Assembly: GCF_002251085.2 (NCBI RefSeq)
Contig: NZ_NOJZ02000003.1
Coordinates: 1-64,000, forward strand
Length of the DNA stretch: 64,000 nucleotides
Direction of reading: 5' to 3'
From: Romboutsia maritimum
GTDB taxonomy: Bacteria; Bacillota; Clostridia; Peptostreptococcales; Peptostreptococcaceae
In this document: piece after piece, positions 37,275 through 47,720 of the stretch
Position numbering within the stretch: the stretch's first letter is position 1
Layout: every line of letters starts with the position of its first letter
Translations under genes and position numbers: made by a program
Notes under the pieces: generated by a model
What the model saw: only the letters and a program-made list of their open reading frames with translations
Databases searched by the model: none
What the model was told of the DNA's origin: nothing

Positions 37275-38453
37275 CTAAAGCGATTTAACAACCTTCTCTA
37301 CTCTTGTTATTGCATCTTGTACCATATATCTTGGACAAGCTATATTCATTCTAAAAAATCCTGAACTTGTATTACCAAATGATGTTCCATCATTTAAAGC
37401 AACCTTACCTTCTTCAATAAGAGCCTTTGATATGTCTTTGTTACTTAAGTTTAATTCGCTAAAATCAAACCATACTAGATATGTTCCCTCTGGCTTAATT
37501 ATCTTTACTTTTGGTATGTTCTTTTGTACATAATCTATAACAAAATCAACATTTCCTTCTAAGTACTCTAGTAATTCATTTAACCATTCTTCACCCTTGC
37601 TAAATGCTGCTTCCATAGCAACTAAACTAAATGGATTATTTCTCTTTATATCTAATGCTCCTAGCTTAGCATCAAATAATTCTAACTCTTCTTTTCTTGG
37701 AAATACTGCAAATGATGCTTGTAATCCAGCTAAATTAAATGTCTTTGTTGCTGAAAAACAAGTTATTGTTATATCTTCTACTTCTTTAGATAATGAAGCA
37801 AATGCCGTAAACTCATGTCCTTTGTAAACTAAATCTCTCCATATTTCATCTGATATAACTCTTATATTATACTTTAAGCATATATCGGCCATTTTTTGTA
37901 ACTCTTCTCTTTTCCATACTCTACCTACCGGATTATGAGGGTTACATAATATGAACCAGTTTAAATTATCATCCTTAGCTTTAGCTTCGAAATCTTCAAA
38001 ATCTATTTTCCAATTTCCATCAGAATCTTGTACTAATTCATTTTCTACTAATATTTTATCACTATTTTTAACAGTTCCTGCAAAAGGTGGATATACAGGT
38101 GTTTGTATCATTATTTTATCGGTATCTTTTACAAAGTTCTTTAATACTATAGATATTGTTGGTATTACACCTGGTGAATGTATTATTGACGAGAAATCTA
38201 TATCATAGTTATATCTTTTCTTTGACCACTCTATTGCACTTTGATAGTATGAATCTGGTCTTGATACATATCCAAATATTTTTTGGTCTAATTTATTTTT
38301 CATTTCTTCTAATATTTCTGGTGCTGTTTCAAAATCCATATCAGCTATCCACATTGGAAGTAAATCATTATGACCAAAGTTTTTTCCCATTTCATTCCAC
38401 TTAGCTGAGTTGTTTTTTATTCTGTCTACTTTTTTATCAAAATTATATTTCAT
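37275..38453 (-). CDS. MalY/PatB-family PLP aminotransferase, second copy
   Basis: 392 residues, paralogue of the 2908-4077 protein along its whole length (KWNEMGKNFGHNDLLPMWIADMDF, CNPHNPVGRVWKREELQKM, PLP lysine in FSATKTFNLAGLQ, NIACPRYMV). A beta-C-S lyase or transaminase. Last gene of the sigma-54-controlled unit NhaC - aminotransferase, the reverse of the gene order in the first module. 57-bp gap to NhaC. Confidence 0.9.
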   Translation of the reverse strand: MKYNFDKKVDRIKNNSAKWNEMGKNFGHNDLLPMWIADMDFETAPEILEEMKNKLDQKIFGYVSRPDSYYQSAIEWSKKRYNYDIDFSSIIHSPGVIPTISIVLKNFVKDTDKIMIQTPVYPPFAGTVKNSDKILVENELVQDSDGNWKIDFEDFEAKAKDDNLNWFILCNPHNPVGRVWKREELQKMADICLKYNIRVISDEIWRDLVYKGHEFTAFASLSKEVEDITITCFSATKTFNLAGLQASFAVFPRKEELELFDAKLGALDIKRNNPFSLVAMEAAFSKGEEWLNELLEYLEGNVDFVIDYVQKNIPKVKIIKPEGTYLVWFDFSELNLSNKDISKALIEEGKVALNDGTSFGNTSSGFFRMNIACPRYMVQDAITRVEKVVKSL

Positions 38454-38510
38454 TATAATTAACCTCCCTTATTTTATGTATACTATTTCATATTTATATA
38501 TAAGTTAATA

Positions 38511-39854
38511 CTAACTCGCTTTTAATGATTTTTTATATTCTTTTTCTTCAGCTGTACTTAATAACCCAAATTGTATCGTTATAATTGTTGATATTATAAG
38601 AGCTATTGGATATATCGCATATTGTAATACTTCAATTGGAGATACTCCTGCAAGACCTGTAACAATTAACATACCTCCATCATGTGGACACATTGAAAGT
38701 AATGCACAAGCGAATATATCCAGTAAACTTGCTATTCTCTTTGGTGCAATTTTAAACTTAAGTCCTATTTCTTTAGCAATTGGTGCAGAAATTATAATTG
38801 CAATTGTGTTGTTAACAAGAGACACCGAAAGTAATCCTGCAAGAATTCCTATTCCATACTCTGCACCTTTTCTGTCTTTAATCTTAGATGTTATCTTTTC
38901 AATTAACCATTCAATACCACCATAGTGCTTAATAAGTCCAATTAATCCAGAAACTAATATTGCAAGAACAGTGATACTCATCATACCTTCCATTCCAGAC
39001 CCTATTGCTTGTACAAACTCAAGGATTGTCACCGAGTTAGTTCCTAATCCTATAATTCCACTCATAATAATCCCTATAAATAATACACCTGCAACATTAA
39101 ACCCCATCATTGCTGTTACAAGAACTACAATATACGGTATAATCTTAATAAAACTATATGATAAATCCCCTTCTATTTGACCAATTCCACCTACCATCCC
39201 ATAGATAATCATTGCAACTATAGCAGCCGGAAGCGCAATAAAGAAGTTCATCTTAAATTTATCCTTCATTTCACAACCAACACCTTTTGTAGCAGATATT
39301 GTTGTATCTGAAATGATAGATAAGTTATCTCCAAAGTAGGCTCCTCCTAATACAGCAGCACATGCTATTGCGACATTTATATCCGCCTTTGCTGAAACCC
39401 CTATAGCTATTGGTGCCATTGCTGCTATTGTACCCATTGAAGTACCTATAGATGTCGCTATAAAACTACTCATTAAAAATACACCTGGTATAAGTAGAGC
39501 CGGCGGTATAAAAGAAAGTCCAAAGTTTACAACACTATCAACTCCACCCATAACATTAGCCGCTCCTTGGAAACCTCCAGCAAGTAAATATATTAACCCT
39601 ATAAGCATAACACCTGAGTTACCAGCATTTTTCGAAAAAACTTCTATCTTCTCATCTAATTTCATTGTTCTATTCATAAGTAAAGCAATACCTATACCTA
39701 TTAAAAGTGCCACATGTCTTGGAAATTGACTGAAGGCATCTTCAGCACCTTGATGTGTAAAATAAAGTCCACTACCTATGTACAACCCTAAAAATATAAT
39801 AAGTGGTAAGAATGCAATTGCTCCGTATTGTTTTGTTATCTTCTTTTCATCCAT
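38511..39854 (-). CDS. nhaC: NhaC-family antiporter, second copy
   Basis: 447 residues, about 12 helices, with SFIATSIGTSMGTIAAMAPIA and GGAYFGDNLSIISDTT at the positions of the family signatures. Shorter than the first copy and without its acidic tail. GGGGGAG precedes the ATG. It stands first behind the sigma-54 promoter at 40215-40229, with an unusually long leader. Confidence 0.9.
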   Translation of the reverse strand: MDEKKITKQYGAIAFLPLIIFLGLYIGSGLYFTHQGAEDAFSQFPRHVALLIGIGIALLMNRTMKLDEKIEVFSKNAGNSGVMLIGLIYLLAGGFQGAANVMGGVDSVVNFGLSFIPPALLIPGVFLMSSFIATSIGTSMGTIAAMAPIAIGVSAKADINVAIACAAVLGGAYFGDNLSIISDTTISATKGVGCEMKDKFKMNFFIALPAAIVAMIIYGMVGGIGQIEGDLSYSFIKIIPYIVVLVTAMMGFNVAGVLFIGIIMSGIIGLGTNSVTILEFVQAIGSGMEGMMSITVLAILVSGLIGLIKHYGGIEWLIEKITSKIKDRKGAEYGIGILAGLLSVSLVNNTIAIIISAPIAKEIGLKFKIAPKRIASLLDIFACALLSMCPHDGGMLIVTGLAGVSPIEVLQYAIYPIALIISTIITIQFGLLSTAEEKEYKKSLKAS

Positions 39855-40214
39855 GTTTGCTCCCCCTTGTATAACAATGTATCTAATTCATCATATCTTT
39901 ATAAGTTTAATCTGTATTTAACTTTATTATCAAAAATTATAAGATACATTATTATATATTTTTTATTAGTTTTTTAAGATATTGATTTTATAACAGATAA
40001 ATTTATTAATAATATATCCGCCATATAATATTTAAAAAAATTAGGTAACCTACAAATGATTATTGTTTATTTAAATATCATAAACTCATACCCCTCTCCA
40101 GAAAACGTTATCCCCTATGTTGTTCTAAATAAGTTAGCAGTGTCTTTTCTCCTAACTAGTTAATAATTTTTAAAAATAATATATATCTTTGTATTATTTT
40201 TACAATATATATAA

Positions 40215-40229
40215 GCAAATGTGATGCCA
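40215..40229 (-). promoter_or_regulatory. Sigma-54 promoter of the second NhaC-aminotransferase operon
   Basis: Minus strand TGGCATCACATTTGC, a full match. The start near 40203 would leave a leader of about 350 nt before ATG 39854. The AACCC boxes of the first module are not seen upstream, so the second activator should recognise a different site. Within 39855-40200 no known riboswitch was recognised. Confidence 0.85.
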
Positions 40230-40361
40230 GCTTTGTATTTTTTTATTTATTTTTTTATTTTTTTATCTAATCCCTAAAATTTCAACTAAATTCTCATTAT
40301 GTATTTAAATATTGTTTTATATTTAACTTAGCATTCTATAATAAATTGGTTGATTATTCAC

Positions 40362-42464
40362 CTAATATTTTCCCATTTCAACCATTTTATCAACCATTTC
40401 AATCCCTTTTGAGGTTATTTCACTCCCCTTTCTACCTCTAGAAATTAAAACTAGTTGATTTTTTGCTAGATATGAAATTATAGTTCTAGCTTCTTGTTCT
40501 GATAAAGGATAATCAGTATTTTGTGACGCATCAGAAATATTTTTTCTTCCTATTGAAACTTTTTCTTTTTTAGCTTTATAAAACATTTTTAAAACATAAA
40601 CATATTTTTCTACTTTTTCTCTTGGAAATATATCCATCCAAAACTTATTATTATATTCTCTATGATAAAATTTTCCATCAGAATCTTTTTCATCTAAAAA
40701 CGTAGGTGGTAAATCCTCTATATTTATTACTGATTTATCTACATAAGCTAAATATTCTATAACATTTCTTAGCTCTCTTATATTTCCTTCCCATTCATAA
40801 GTCATAAATATTTCTTTTACTTCATCTGATAATTCAAATTCAGCTGGTATACTTTTTTTAATTCCATCTGCAATCAATAATACATCTCCTTTTCTTTCTC
40901 GAAGTGGTGGAATGTTAATTGGCAGAGCATTAATTCTATAATATAAATCTTTTCTAAAAGTCCCCTTATTAACCATATCTTTTATCTTCTCATTAGATGC
41001 TGCAATTATCTTAACGTCAATACTAGTAATCTTTTCACTACCAATTCTAATTACTTCTTTCTCTTGTAATACCCTAAGTAATTTAACTTGTAGACTTTGA
41101 CTCATATTTTCTATTTCATCTAAAAATAAAGTTCCTGTATGAGCATATTCAAATAGGCCCGCTTTCCCTCCTTTTTTTGCACCAGTAAACGAACCTTCCT
41201 CATATCCAAAGAGTTCACTTTCTAAAAGGTTTTCAGGTAATGCTGCACAGTTTATAGCTACAAAAGGCATATCTTTCCTATGGGATTCATTATGTATAGC
41301 ATGTGCAAATAATTCTTTACCCGTTCCACTTTCTCCATATATCAATATTGATGCATTAGACTTAGACATTTTTGCCGCAACTTCTTTTACTTTTTTAAGT
41401 ATAGGGCAGTTACCCTTTATATCATCAAATGTATACTTTGCCTTATGTCCTCTATTTAACAACTGAAGTCTTAACTTTCTTTGTTTATCCTCTTCATCCT
41501 TAAAGCGCTCTATAATAGCAAAGTACCCCTTAAAGTTTTCATTTTGTACAATTGAAGTTGTCCTTAAAGAAACTAAAACTCCTTTTATAGTTATAAGTCT
41601 AACATCATTAGTTAATAAATTATCTCTATATATATTAAGCGGCATAAATGGTAATGACTCATCTGTAGTTTTATCTAATACATCCTCTTTTTTTAAATGT
41701 AATATATTCTCTGCTGCTGTATTAAACTCAAATATCCTGTTATTAACATCTATTCCTATAACTCCAATATCTATTGAATCTAAAACTAAATCAAACTTAA
41801 GCTCTATATTTGACACCTTTCTAGTTAACTCATCTATACCATAATCTCTTTCTGCCAGTTGTTGTATGTAACTTTTAAATGGTTTCGTTTTCATTATGCT
41901 AGATATATCAAGCTTCAAAATCATCTCAACTAAAACTCTTTCAGTAAAAACTCTGCCACCTAAATCAATAACTTCTTCTACAAAATCAGGTATATATCTA
42001 CTTTCCCCACATGTTACAGCAATTTTTATATTCTTATACTCCTCAGCCTCTTTAATACTTTCACTATTATCCGTTGGACCTAATGGAATAAAATTTATGT
42101 CATTAATACCTATACGATTTAATGTTGATACAGCTTCTATCGCCATATTTTTACTTAAATTCACCATTAAAATAGTAGCTCCTTCTCGGATTTTCTTTAC
42201 TTTTTCAATACTTTCTTTGTTAAATGTAATACTTGATATTACTACATTACTATCTGATGGTATACAAGACATCGAATAATCAAACACATTTGACGATGTA
42301 GAACAGACTAAATAAAGATCTGCTTTTATCATATTTTCAAATCCATTTTCATCTAAACTGTAATAAAAGAATTCTATTTTATTTGTGAAAATATTTTCCA
42401 AATGCTTTGCGTAAAATTCGTTAGATTTTTTTGAAACACACATAACTGCAACTTTTTTCTTCAT
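40362..42464 (-). CDS. Sigma-54-dependent activator, second copy
   Basis: 700 residues with the same plan as the 4454-6505 protein: PrpR-like receptor domain (to about 200), PAS (about 215-320), AAA+ (about 350-580) with GESGTGKE, contact loop GSFTGA (Ser in place of Ala), [10 protein letters not shown], and a winged-helix-like C-terminus ([19 protein letters not shown]). It lies upstream of its predicted sigma-54 target operon, as in the first module. GGGGGAG precedes the ATG. Confidence 0.9.
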   Translation of the reverse strand: MKKKVAVMCVSKKSNEFYAKHLENIFTNKIEFFYYSLDENGFENMIKADLYLVCSTSSNVFDYSMSCIPSDSNVVISSITFNKESIEKVKKIREGATILMVNLSKNMAIEAVSTLNRIGINDINFIPLGPTDNSESIKEAEEYKNIKIAVTCGESRYIPDFVEEVIDLGGRVFTERVLVEMILKLDISSIMKTKPFKSYIQQLAERDYGIDELTRKVSNIELKFDLVLDSIDIGVIGIDVNNRIFEFNTAAENILHLKKEDVLDKTTDESLPFMPLNIYRDNLLTNDVRLITIKGVLVSLRTTSIVQNENFKGYFAIIERFKDEEDKQRKLRLQLLNRGHKAKYTFDDIKGNCPILKKVKEVAAKMSKSNASILIYGESGTGKELFAHAIHNESHRKDMPFVAINCAALPENLLESELFGYEEGSFTGAKKGGKAGLFEYAHTGTLFLDEIENMSQSLQVKLLRVLQEKEVIRIGSEKITSIDVKIIAASNEKIKDMVNKGTFRKDLYYRINALPINIPPLRERKGDVLLIADGIKKSIPAEFELSDEVKEIFMTYEWEGNIRELRNVIEYLAYVDKSVINIEDLPPTFLDEKDSDGKFYHREYNNKFWMDIFPREKVEKYVYVLKMFYKAKKEKVSIGRKNISDASQNTDYPLSEQEARTIISYLAKNQLVLISRGRKGSEITSKGIEMVDKMVEMGKY

Positions 42465-42570
42465 AAATACTCCCCCTTATGAGTAAAACTTATATTAGTC
42501 CTTTAATAATTTAAACTACCTCAATCTATTTAACTTTATAAATGTTATCTCCTTATCTGAAAAGCATGTA

Positions 42571-42632
42571 AAAAAGCCTCTTATTTGTAATTGTTAATTT
42601 ATCAAGAAATATATACAAATAATAGGCTTTAT
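42571..42632. repeat. Long imperfect hairpin upstream of the activator gene
   Basis: AAAGCCTCTTATTTGTA pairs with TACAAATAATAGGCTTT (one mismatch) around 24 nt. No gene end fits it. The stretch 42640-42780 contains another short open frame on the minus strand (ILSKIERQLRINQILKDID), possibly a gene remnant. Confidence 0.5.
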
Positions 42633-42799
42633 ATGATAATAATATTAAATATCAACTTAAAATTCAATCGTAATTTAATCTTTATATTAGTCTATATCTT
42701 TTAATATTTGATTTATACGCAGTTGTCTTTCTATTTTTGATAATATCCCATTTGCATTAATTCACTTGTATCATTTAATATAATATGACTATTCCAAAA

Positions 42800-42837
42800 C
42801 GAAAAAGATATCGATTTATCAATCAATATCTTTTTCG
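42800..42837. terminator. Terminator of the MacB-like ABC operon
   Basis: CGAAAAAGATATCGATT pairs with AATCAATATCTTTTTCG with T runs on both strands. Confidence 0.8.
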
Positions 42838-42885
42838 TTAATTTCAATAGTAGAGACGATTCACAAGAATCATACCCACGATTAA
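42836..42885 (-). repeat. Dispersed 3'-UTR element, full copy
   Basis: Minus strand AATCGTGGGTATGATTC, TTGTGAATCGTCTC, TACTATTGAAATTAACG, placed between the ATPase stop codon and the terminator hairpin. Confidence 0.8.
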
Positions 42886-42916
42886 ATTATATATTTTAAT
42901 GAATATTATTATAGTA

Positions 42917-43615
42917 TTATTCATCTATTTTTAATATTAAATTTTCTATCCTTTTTACTTTTCCATCTCCTATAGTTACAACTATATCAGCCATTTTAGC
43001 TATTTTCTCATCATGAGTTATCATAACTAGAGTTTGATCAAATTCCTTTACACTCATACAAAGCATGTCCATAACTTCTTTACTAGTTTTACTATCTAAA
43101 TTTCCAGTAGGCTCATCTGCAAATATTATAGAAGGCTTATTTGATAAAGCTCTCGCTATTGCAACCCTTTGTTGTTGTCCTCCAGATAACTCATTTGGAA
43201 ATTTTTTTATTTGATTTTCTAGTCCTAATTTTTTAATAATCTCGTCAATATAATTTTTATCTATCTTATTATGGTCTACCGATACAGGCAAAACTATATT
43301 TTCATATACATTTACTACTGGTATTAAATTAAAACCTTGAAAAACAAACCCAAACTCTTCAACTCTAATTTTAGATAGTTTATCATCATTTAATTTATAT
43401 ATATCTTGGCTCTCTAAATATACATTTCCTTCAGTAGGCTTATCAAGTCCTGCCATGCAATGTAGTAGTGTACTCTTTCCACTACCACTTTCCCCAACTA
43501 TTGCAGTAAATTTACCGCTCTCTATTTGTAAGGTAATTCCATCAATAGCTTTAACAGCATTTTCACCTTTTCCATATATCTTTTTTATATTATCAACCCT
43601 TATACTTTTTTTCAT
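42917..43615 (-). CDS. ABC transporter ATP-binding protein (MacB/LolD type)
   Basis: 232 residues. Walker A GESGSGKSTLLH, signature ELSGGQQQRVAIARAL, Walker B IIFADEPTGNLDSKT, His in ITHDEKIA. MacB/LolD-class mechanotransmission ATPase. The frame extends to 43630, but that ATG lies inside GGAGGG; ATG 43615 is correctly spaced. Works with the permease at 43639-46203, 23 bp away. Confidence 0.93.
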   Translation of the reverse strand: MKKSIRVDNIKKIYGKGENAVKAIDGITLQIESGKFTAIVGESGSGKSTLLHCMAGLDKPTEGNVYLESQDIYKLNDDKLSKIRVEEFGFVFQGFNLIPVVNVYENIVLPVSVDHNKIDKNYIDEIIKKLGLENQIKKFPNELSGGQQQRVAIARALSNKPSIIFADEPTGNLDSKTSKEVMDMLCMSVKEFDQTLVMITHDEKIAKMADIVVTIGDGKVKRIENLILKIDE

Positions 43616-43638
43616 TTTGTAACCCTCCATAACATCTA

Positions 43639-46203
43639 CTAATTTTCATTTATTCCATCAATTATATTTATCTTATCTATTGATTTTGCTTTTATATATC
43701 CTACTAAAAAAGCAAATAAAACTATTATTAATGTAAATATAATCGCTTCTTTTGGAGGTATATATATTGATTTTATTTTTATATCCATCCCCAAATGCTC
43801 TATAAATGTTTCTCTAATATATTTAAGATATTTGAACTGTTTTATTACAACAACAATAGTAGCAACTAAACTCCCTAATAATGCATAGGTTATAGATTCC
43901 CAGATTACTAATTTTTTAAGTGATTTTTTATTTAATCCCATTGCTCTTAATATAGAAATTTCCCTTAAATTATTATTGATATTTAAACTAATAGTTATAT
44001 ACATATTGAATAATGCTGAAACAAATACCAATAAAAAGATTATCATAGGAAAAACAATTCTAAACTCACGCTTATGCTCTTGCCCATCATAAACATATAA
44101 ATATTTATTCTTTTCTTTTATATTATCTAAAAGTTTATTTACTGTTTGATAACTTTCTTCTTTGGAATTAAAAAATACTTCTTGATTATAAAATCCATTA
44201 GTTATTTTATTGAAATTATCAAAGTTCATCAGTGCTCTAACTCCAATATAATTCATTTCATTATTCATACTATAATCTTCATCTAAAATGACACTAACCC
44301 TAAACTTAAAATCTTTATAATCATAATTTCCATCAGAATCAGTAGTTATTACTTTATAACTAAGTATATCCCCTAATTTTAAGTCTTTTATGGCATATTT
44401 GTAGTTTGCATCCTTCATATAATAAAAGTTATTACATACAGCAATATTTATGTAATCACCTTTTGAATCATTTAAACTTTTAATGTTTCCTTCTTTTACA
44501 AACTCATTTAGTTTATTTATATCTTTCATACCTTCAATTACAGAGTAAACGTCTTGTGTATTTAAACTACTATCTTTATCTCCATAATTATCCATATATA
44601 GTTTATTTAATTTATCTTTTTCTGTTATTAAAATTCCTCTAGTATAATTTTGTACTTTTAAGTCTTTTACTCCATCAATATTTCTAATTTTTGAAATGTC
44701 TTGATCACTTACTTTTTCTATATTTTCACTAGTATTAAATTCAGGTCTTATAATATAGTTGAACTTATGAGGTGCATAGGATGAATATTTATCTACTTGA
44801 TCGTTAATATAATCTAAATTAGTATCAAATCCATCTATAACCATAATCCCACTAAAAGATATTACTATTACAGAGACTAAAGTTTTTGTCTTCTTTCTAA
44901 GTAAATTGTTCTTTAAAAGAGTTCTAGTAATTTTCCTATTATATTTTGTTTTGTATCTTACTTTATCTGTACTATTTATAATATCTATAGGATATTTTCT
45001 TAGTGATTTTAAAACAGGAATAAGTACTGTAATTAATAGTATAAATAAGACTATTATTAAAGCTTTAAACACGATAAAATACGGAATATTTAATTTAACT
45101 TTACTAAAATCACTTATATCAAACATATTTAAAGTTACAATTGTACTCATAGCATATCTTGCAAATATGATTGAACTTATAAACCCTATAATTGAACCTA
45201 ATGTAAATAATATAGCCATTTGAATTAAATAAAACTTAATTACCTTTTTATTGGACATTCCAATAACTCTTAAACAACCTGTTTGTGTTGTAAGTTTTGA
45301 AAGAATTATATTGAAGAAATTTACTATTGTAAATACTGCTATAACTATAATAAATATTTTAGATTGTACTTCATTATTGTCTTGTTGGTCTTTGAAAAGT
45401 CTAAGAGTTGAGTCTAGATATTCATTACTAGATATACCACTTCTAGTATCTTGTCTAATATCTACACTACTATCTAATTTTGGATTATAGTCTTCTCTTA
45501 ACTTTGAAAACTTTGCGTCTAAATTTTCTGGATTAACTCCTTTTAAATTAAATACTGTATGGTATTTTAGTAAATCCTTAGGTATTGAGCCTTCATCAGT
45601 TTTAACAAATGTGAAAAGTTCTGCCCCTCCCATTGCTTCTTCATTTCCAGATGTATAATACTGCTCTTCTTTAGCTATGACTCCAACTACTTTGTATTTA
45701 TTATTTTTGCTATAAATTTTTTCTTCTCCATTTACTTTGTATTGTATTTTGTCTATAGCATAAATACTTTTGTTTAATATATTTTTTTCACTAGATTTTT
45801 CAAATATTTTTTTATCTACAACAATTTCGCCTTTATTCTTTGGAAGTCTTCCCGATACTAGTTTATAGTTAAATGCTTTTAAATAATTTTCATTGTATGT
45901 ATAAAGTTTAGATGTTAATCCATCTTTTGGAATAAACTCTCCTAAATCTTCAACTGTATTTACGTTGTAAACTCCATCTATCTTTTTTAGGTTTTCAATA
46001 TTTTCTTTACTATTAGTTCTTAATGTTCCATCATAATAGCCTGCTATCTCTCTAGCCATATCTATTTGATTTAGCTGTACACTATTTGAACCAATATCAA
46101 CCCCCAAAATAAGAGTTATTGCAACAACTATACAAGCTATTATTAAAATAGATTCTTTTTTATTCTTCATTAAATATTTTAATGCTAATTTAAACTCAAA
46201 CAT
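43639..46203 (-). CDS. FtsX/MacB-type ABC permease, two-domain
   Basis: About 854 residues. N-terminal helix (ESILIIACIVVAITLILG), a large extracytoplasmic domain, three helices with FtsX motif at about 280-420, a second helix and extracellular domain, and a final FtsX unit (about 730-850). This is the arrangement of antimicrobial-peptide or lipoprotein-handling MacB-like systems. The start ATG 46203 gives MFEFKLALKYLMKNKK; the longer frame to 46230 runs through the G-rich ribosome site. A terminator-like hairpin stands only 45 bp upstream, so expression is either from readthrough or a very short promoter. Confidence 0.88.
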   Translation of the reverse strand: MFEFKLALKYLMKNKKESILIIACIVVAITLILGVDIGSNSVQLNQIDMAREIAGYYDGTLRTNSKENIENLKKIDGVYNVNTVEDLGEFIPKDGLTSKLYTYNENYLKAFNYKLVSGRLPKNKGEIVVDKKIFEKSSEKNILNKSIYAIDKIQYKVNGEEKIYSKNNKYKVVGVIAKEEQYYTSGNEEAMGGAELFTFVKTDEGSIPKDLLKYHTVFNLKGVNPENLDAKFSKLREDYNPKLDSSVDIRQDTRSGISSNEYLDSTLRLFKDQQDNNEVQSKIFIIVIAVFTIVNFFNIILSKLTTQTGCLRVIGMSNKKVIKFYLIQMAILFTLGSIIGFISSIIFARYAMSTIVTLNMFDISDFSKVKLNIPYFIVFKALIIVLFILLITVLIPVLKSLRKYPIDIINSTDKVRYKTKYNRKITRTLLKNNLLRKKTKTLVSVIVISFSGIMVIDGFDTNLDYINDQVDKYSSYAPHKFNYIIRPEFNTSENIEKVSDQDISKIRNIDGVKDLKVQNYTRGILITEKDKLNKLYMDNYGDKDSSLNTQDVYSVIEGMKDINKLNEFVKEGNIKSLNDSKGDYINIAVCNNFYYMKDANYKYAIKDLKLGDILSYKVITTDSDGNYDYKDFKFRVSVILDEDYSMNNEMNYIGVRALMNFDNFNKITNGFYNQEVFFNSKEESYQTVNKLLDNIKEKNKYLYVYDGQEHKREFRIVFPMIIFLLVFVSALFNMYITISLNINNNLREISILRAMGLNKKSLKKLVIWESITYALLGSLVATIVVVIKQFKYLKYIRETFIEHLGMDIKIKSIYIPPKEAIIFTLIIVLFAFLVGYIKAKSIDKINIIDGINEN

Positions 46204-46249
46204 AATCCTAATAATCCCCCCCTTATACAAAATATAATTTCTAAAAGGT

Positions 46250-46299
46250 AAAAAATGAGAGCGCTCTCTTGTATTTAAAAGATAACACTCTCATTTTTT
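46250..46299. terminator. Hairpin between the histidine kinase region and the ABC operon
   Basis: AAAAAATGAGAG pairs with CTCTCATTTTTT. It follows the short peptide remnant and precedes the permease. It could cut transcription from the two-component operon while letting a fraction through. Confidence 0.7.
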
Positions 46300-46376
46300 C
46301 TAATCAATATAACCAGCATAAGTGGTATTTTTTTTGTTCCAACTAGCATGAACCATGTATGATTTTAATCTATCGG
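46300..46376 (-). pseudogene. 3' remnant of a small peptide gene
   Basis: Overlapping the last codons of the kinase gene in another frame, the minus strand reads YSDRLKSYMVHASW then NKKNTTYAGYID and stops at 46300. The Tyr/Ser/His/Trp-rich pattern with a terminal AGYI resembles the ends of small secreted peptides (lactococcin-972-like or DUF2712-like), which often sit beside MacB-like ABC genes. It has no ribosome site or signal peptide, so it looks like a truncated leftover. Family assignment is tentative. Confidence 0.35.
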
Positions 46377-47720
46377 AATATAAATATTTATTATAAATTT
46401 ATTTTCTTCGTCTATAATTTCTAAATCTCCATTGTACTTATTTAAAGAAGATTTTACACTTTTCAGTCCTATACCATGTAAAAATTTATCTTTCTTACTT
46501 GTAATTATTTTCTTATTTTTATTTTTAATTTCATTATTTTTGCTATTTTCACACTTTATAACATAATAAGATTTGACTATTGTTCCTCTAATATTTATAT
46601 ATGGATTTCTTTTAACTTTCTTACACGCTTCTATTGCATTATCTAAAATATTAGAAAAAATAGATGATATATCTATCATTTTTATGAAATTACATTTTGA
46701 AAAGTTTATATTGCAAAATAATTCTATATTATTTTTTTCACATAAAGAGTTTTTTTCATTTAGAATTATGTCTAATATCATATTTTCAGTATTAAAAGTG
46801 CTTTCATACTCTTTTAACTCGTTATTAATGCTATCTATGTATTCATTTACATCCTCATTTTGAATTTGTTTAATACATGCCATGTGATTATTTATATCAT
46901 GATATAATTTTCTTACTTTCATTTGAGACTCTTGGATACTCAGGTAATGATTGTACTGCATATCTAATTTATCATTTAAAGCTTTCATTTCAGACTCATT
47001 TTTCATATTTTTGATTATATTATTTATTATAAAAATCAAAAATATATTACAAAATATTATAGCAGTTATAACTGAGTGTTTTGTAAATTCTATGAAAGGT
47101 AAAAAATTAAGTGGTATAGAATTATTTTTATTTATATAAATATTTATATTGTTTGTTATTATAAAATTGTATATATGCTCAATATGCATATTTGATTTTA
47201 TTAAACATAATATACATACTATATTTGTAACTACGGTAAATCCAATATAAATATAATATTTAACATTTAAATTTGATTTTACAATTTTATCAAAATATCT
47301 AAGTAATAAAATTAATATAATAATTAAAGGTATGGATGTATAAAGTTCATAGCCTATAGGAGGAAGATCTATTATAATATGTTCCATTAACATTACTAAG
47401 CACAAATAATCTACTGTATCCCTTAATATCCCATATCCAAATATAAAACATATTCCAAAAATAAAAGCATCTTTTAATGAAATCTTAAATATTTTTTTGC
47501 TTAATAGGGTAAATAATAACCCTTCATAAATAAAGTATTCGTACACATAACAAAACCGTGGAGTTATGATTATAAATATAACTATAATAAATATCAATAT
47601 ATAGTCTAATTTTTTAGTTAATTTTTTTCTATCATATATTTTATTAATCATTAAATAAAATACAGCTATATAAATAATAGTATTTATTTTATAAATTATA
47701 TCTAAAACTAAACGCTCCAT
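46365..47720 (-). CDS. AgrC/ComD-like sensor histidine kinase (GHKL)
   Basis: 451 residues. About six N-terminal membrane helices (to about 240), a short coiled coil, phospho-acceptor region KLYHDINNHMACIKQI (His about 275), and a GHKL ATPase with SNILDNAIEACKKV (N box) and HGIGLKSVKSSLNKY. This architecture senses peptides or envelope stress. Its ATG overlaps the stop codon of the regulator gene (TAATG). Confidence 0.9.
   Translation of the reverse strand: MERLVLDIIYKINTIIYIAVFYLMINKIYDRKKLTKKLDYILIFIIVIFIIITPRFCYVYEYFIYEGLLFTLLSKKIFKISLKDAFIFGICFIFGYGILRDTVDYLCLVMLMEHIIIDLPPIGYELYTSIPLIIILILLLRYFDKIVKSNLNVKYYIYIGFTVVTNIVCILCLIKSNMHIEHIYNFIITNNINIYINKNNSIPLNFLPFIEFTKHSVITAIIFCNIFLIFIINNIIKNMKNESEMKALNDKLDMQYNHYLSIQESQMKVRKLYHDINNHMACIKQIQNEDVNEYIDSINNELKEYESTFNTENMILDIILNEKNSLCEKNNIELFCNINFSKCNFIKMIDISSIFSNILDNAIEACKKVKRNPYINIRGTIVKSYYVIKCENSKNNEIKNKNKKIITSKKDKFLHGIGLKSVKSSLNKYNGDLEIIDEENKFIINIYIPID

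Noticed and set aside
39855-40361. Lysine or other known riboswitch before the second NhaC gene
   Set aside because: I could not recognise the conserved cores of any known class, so only the long leader is reported.
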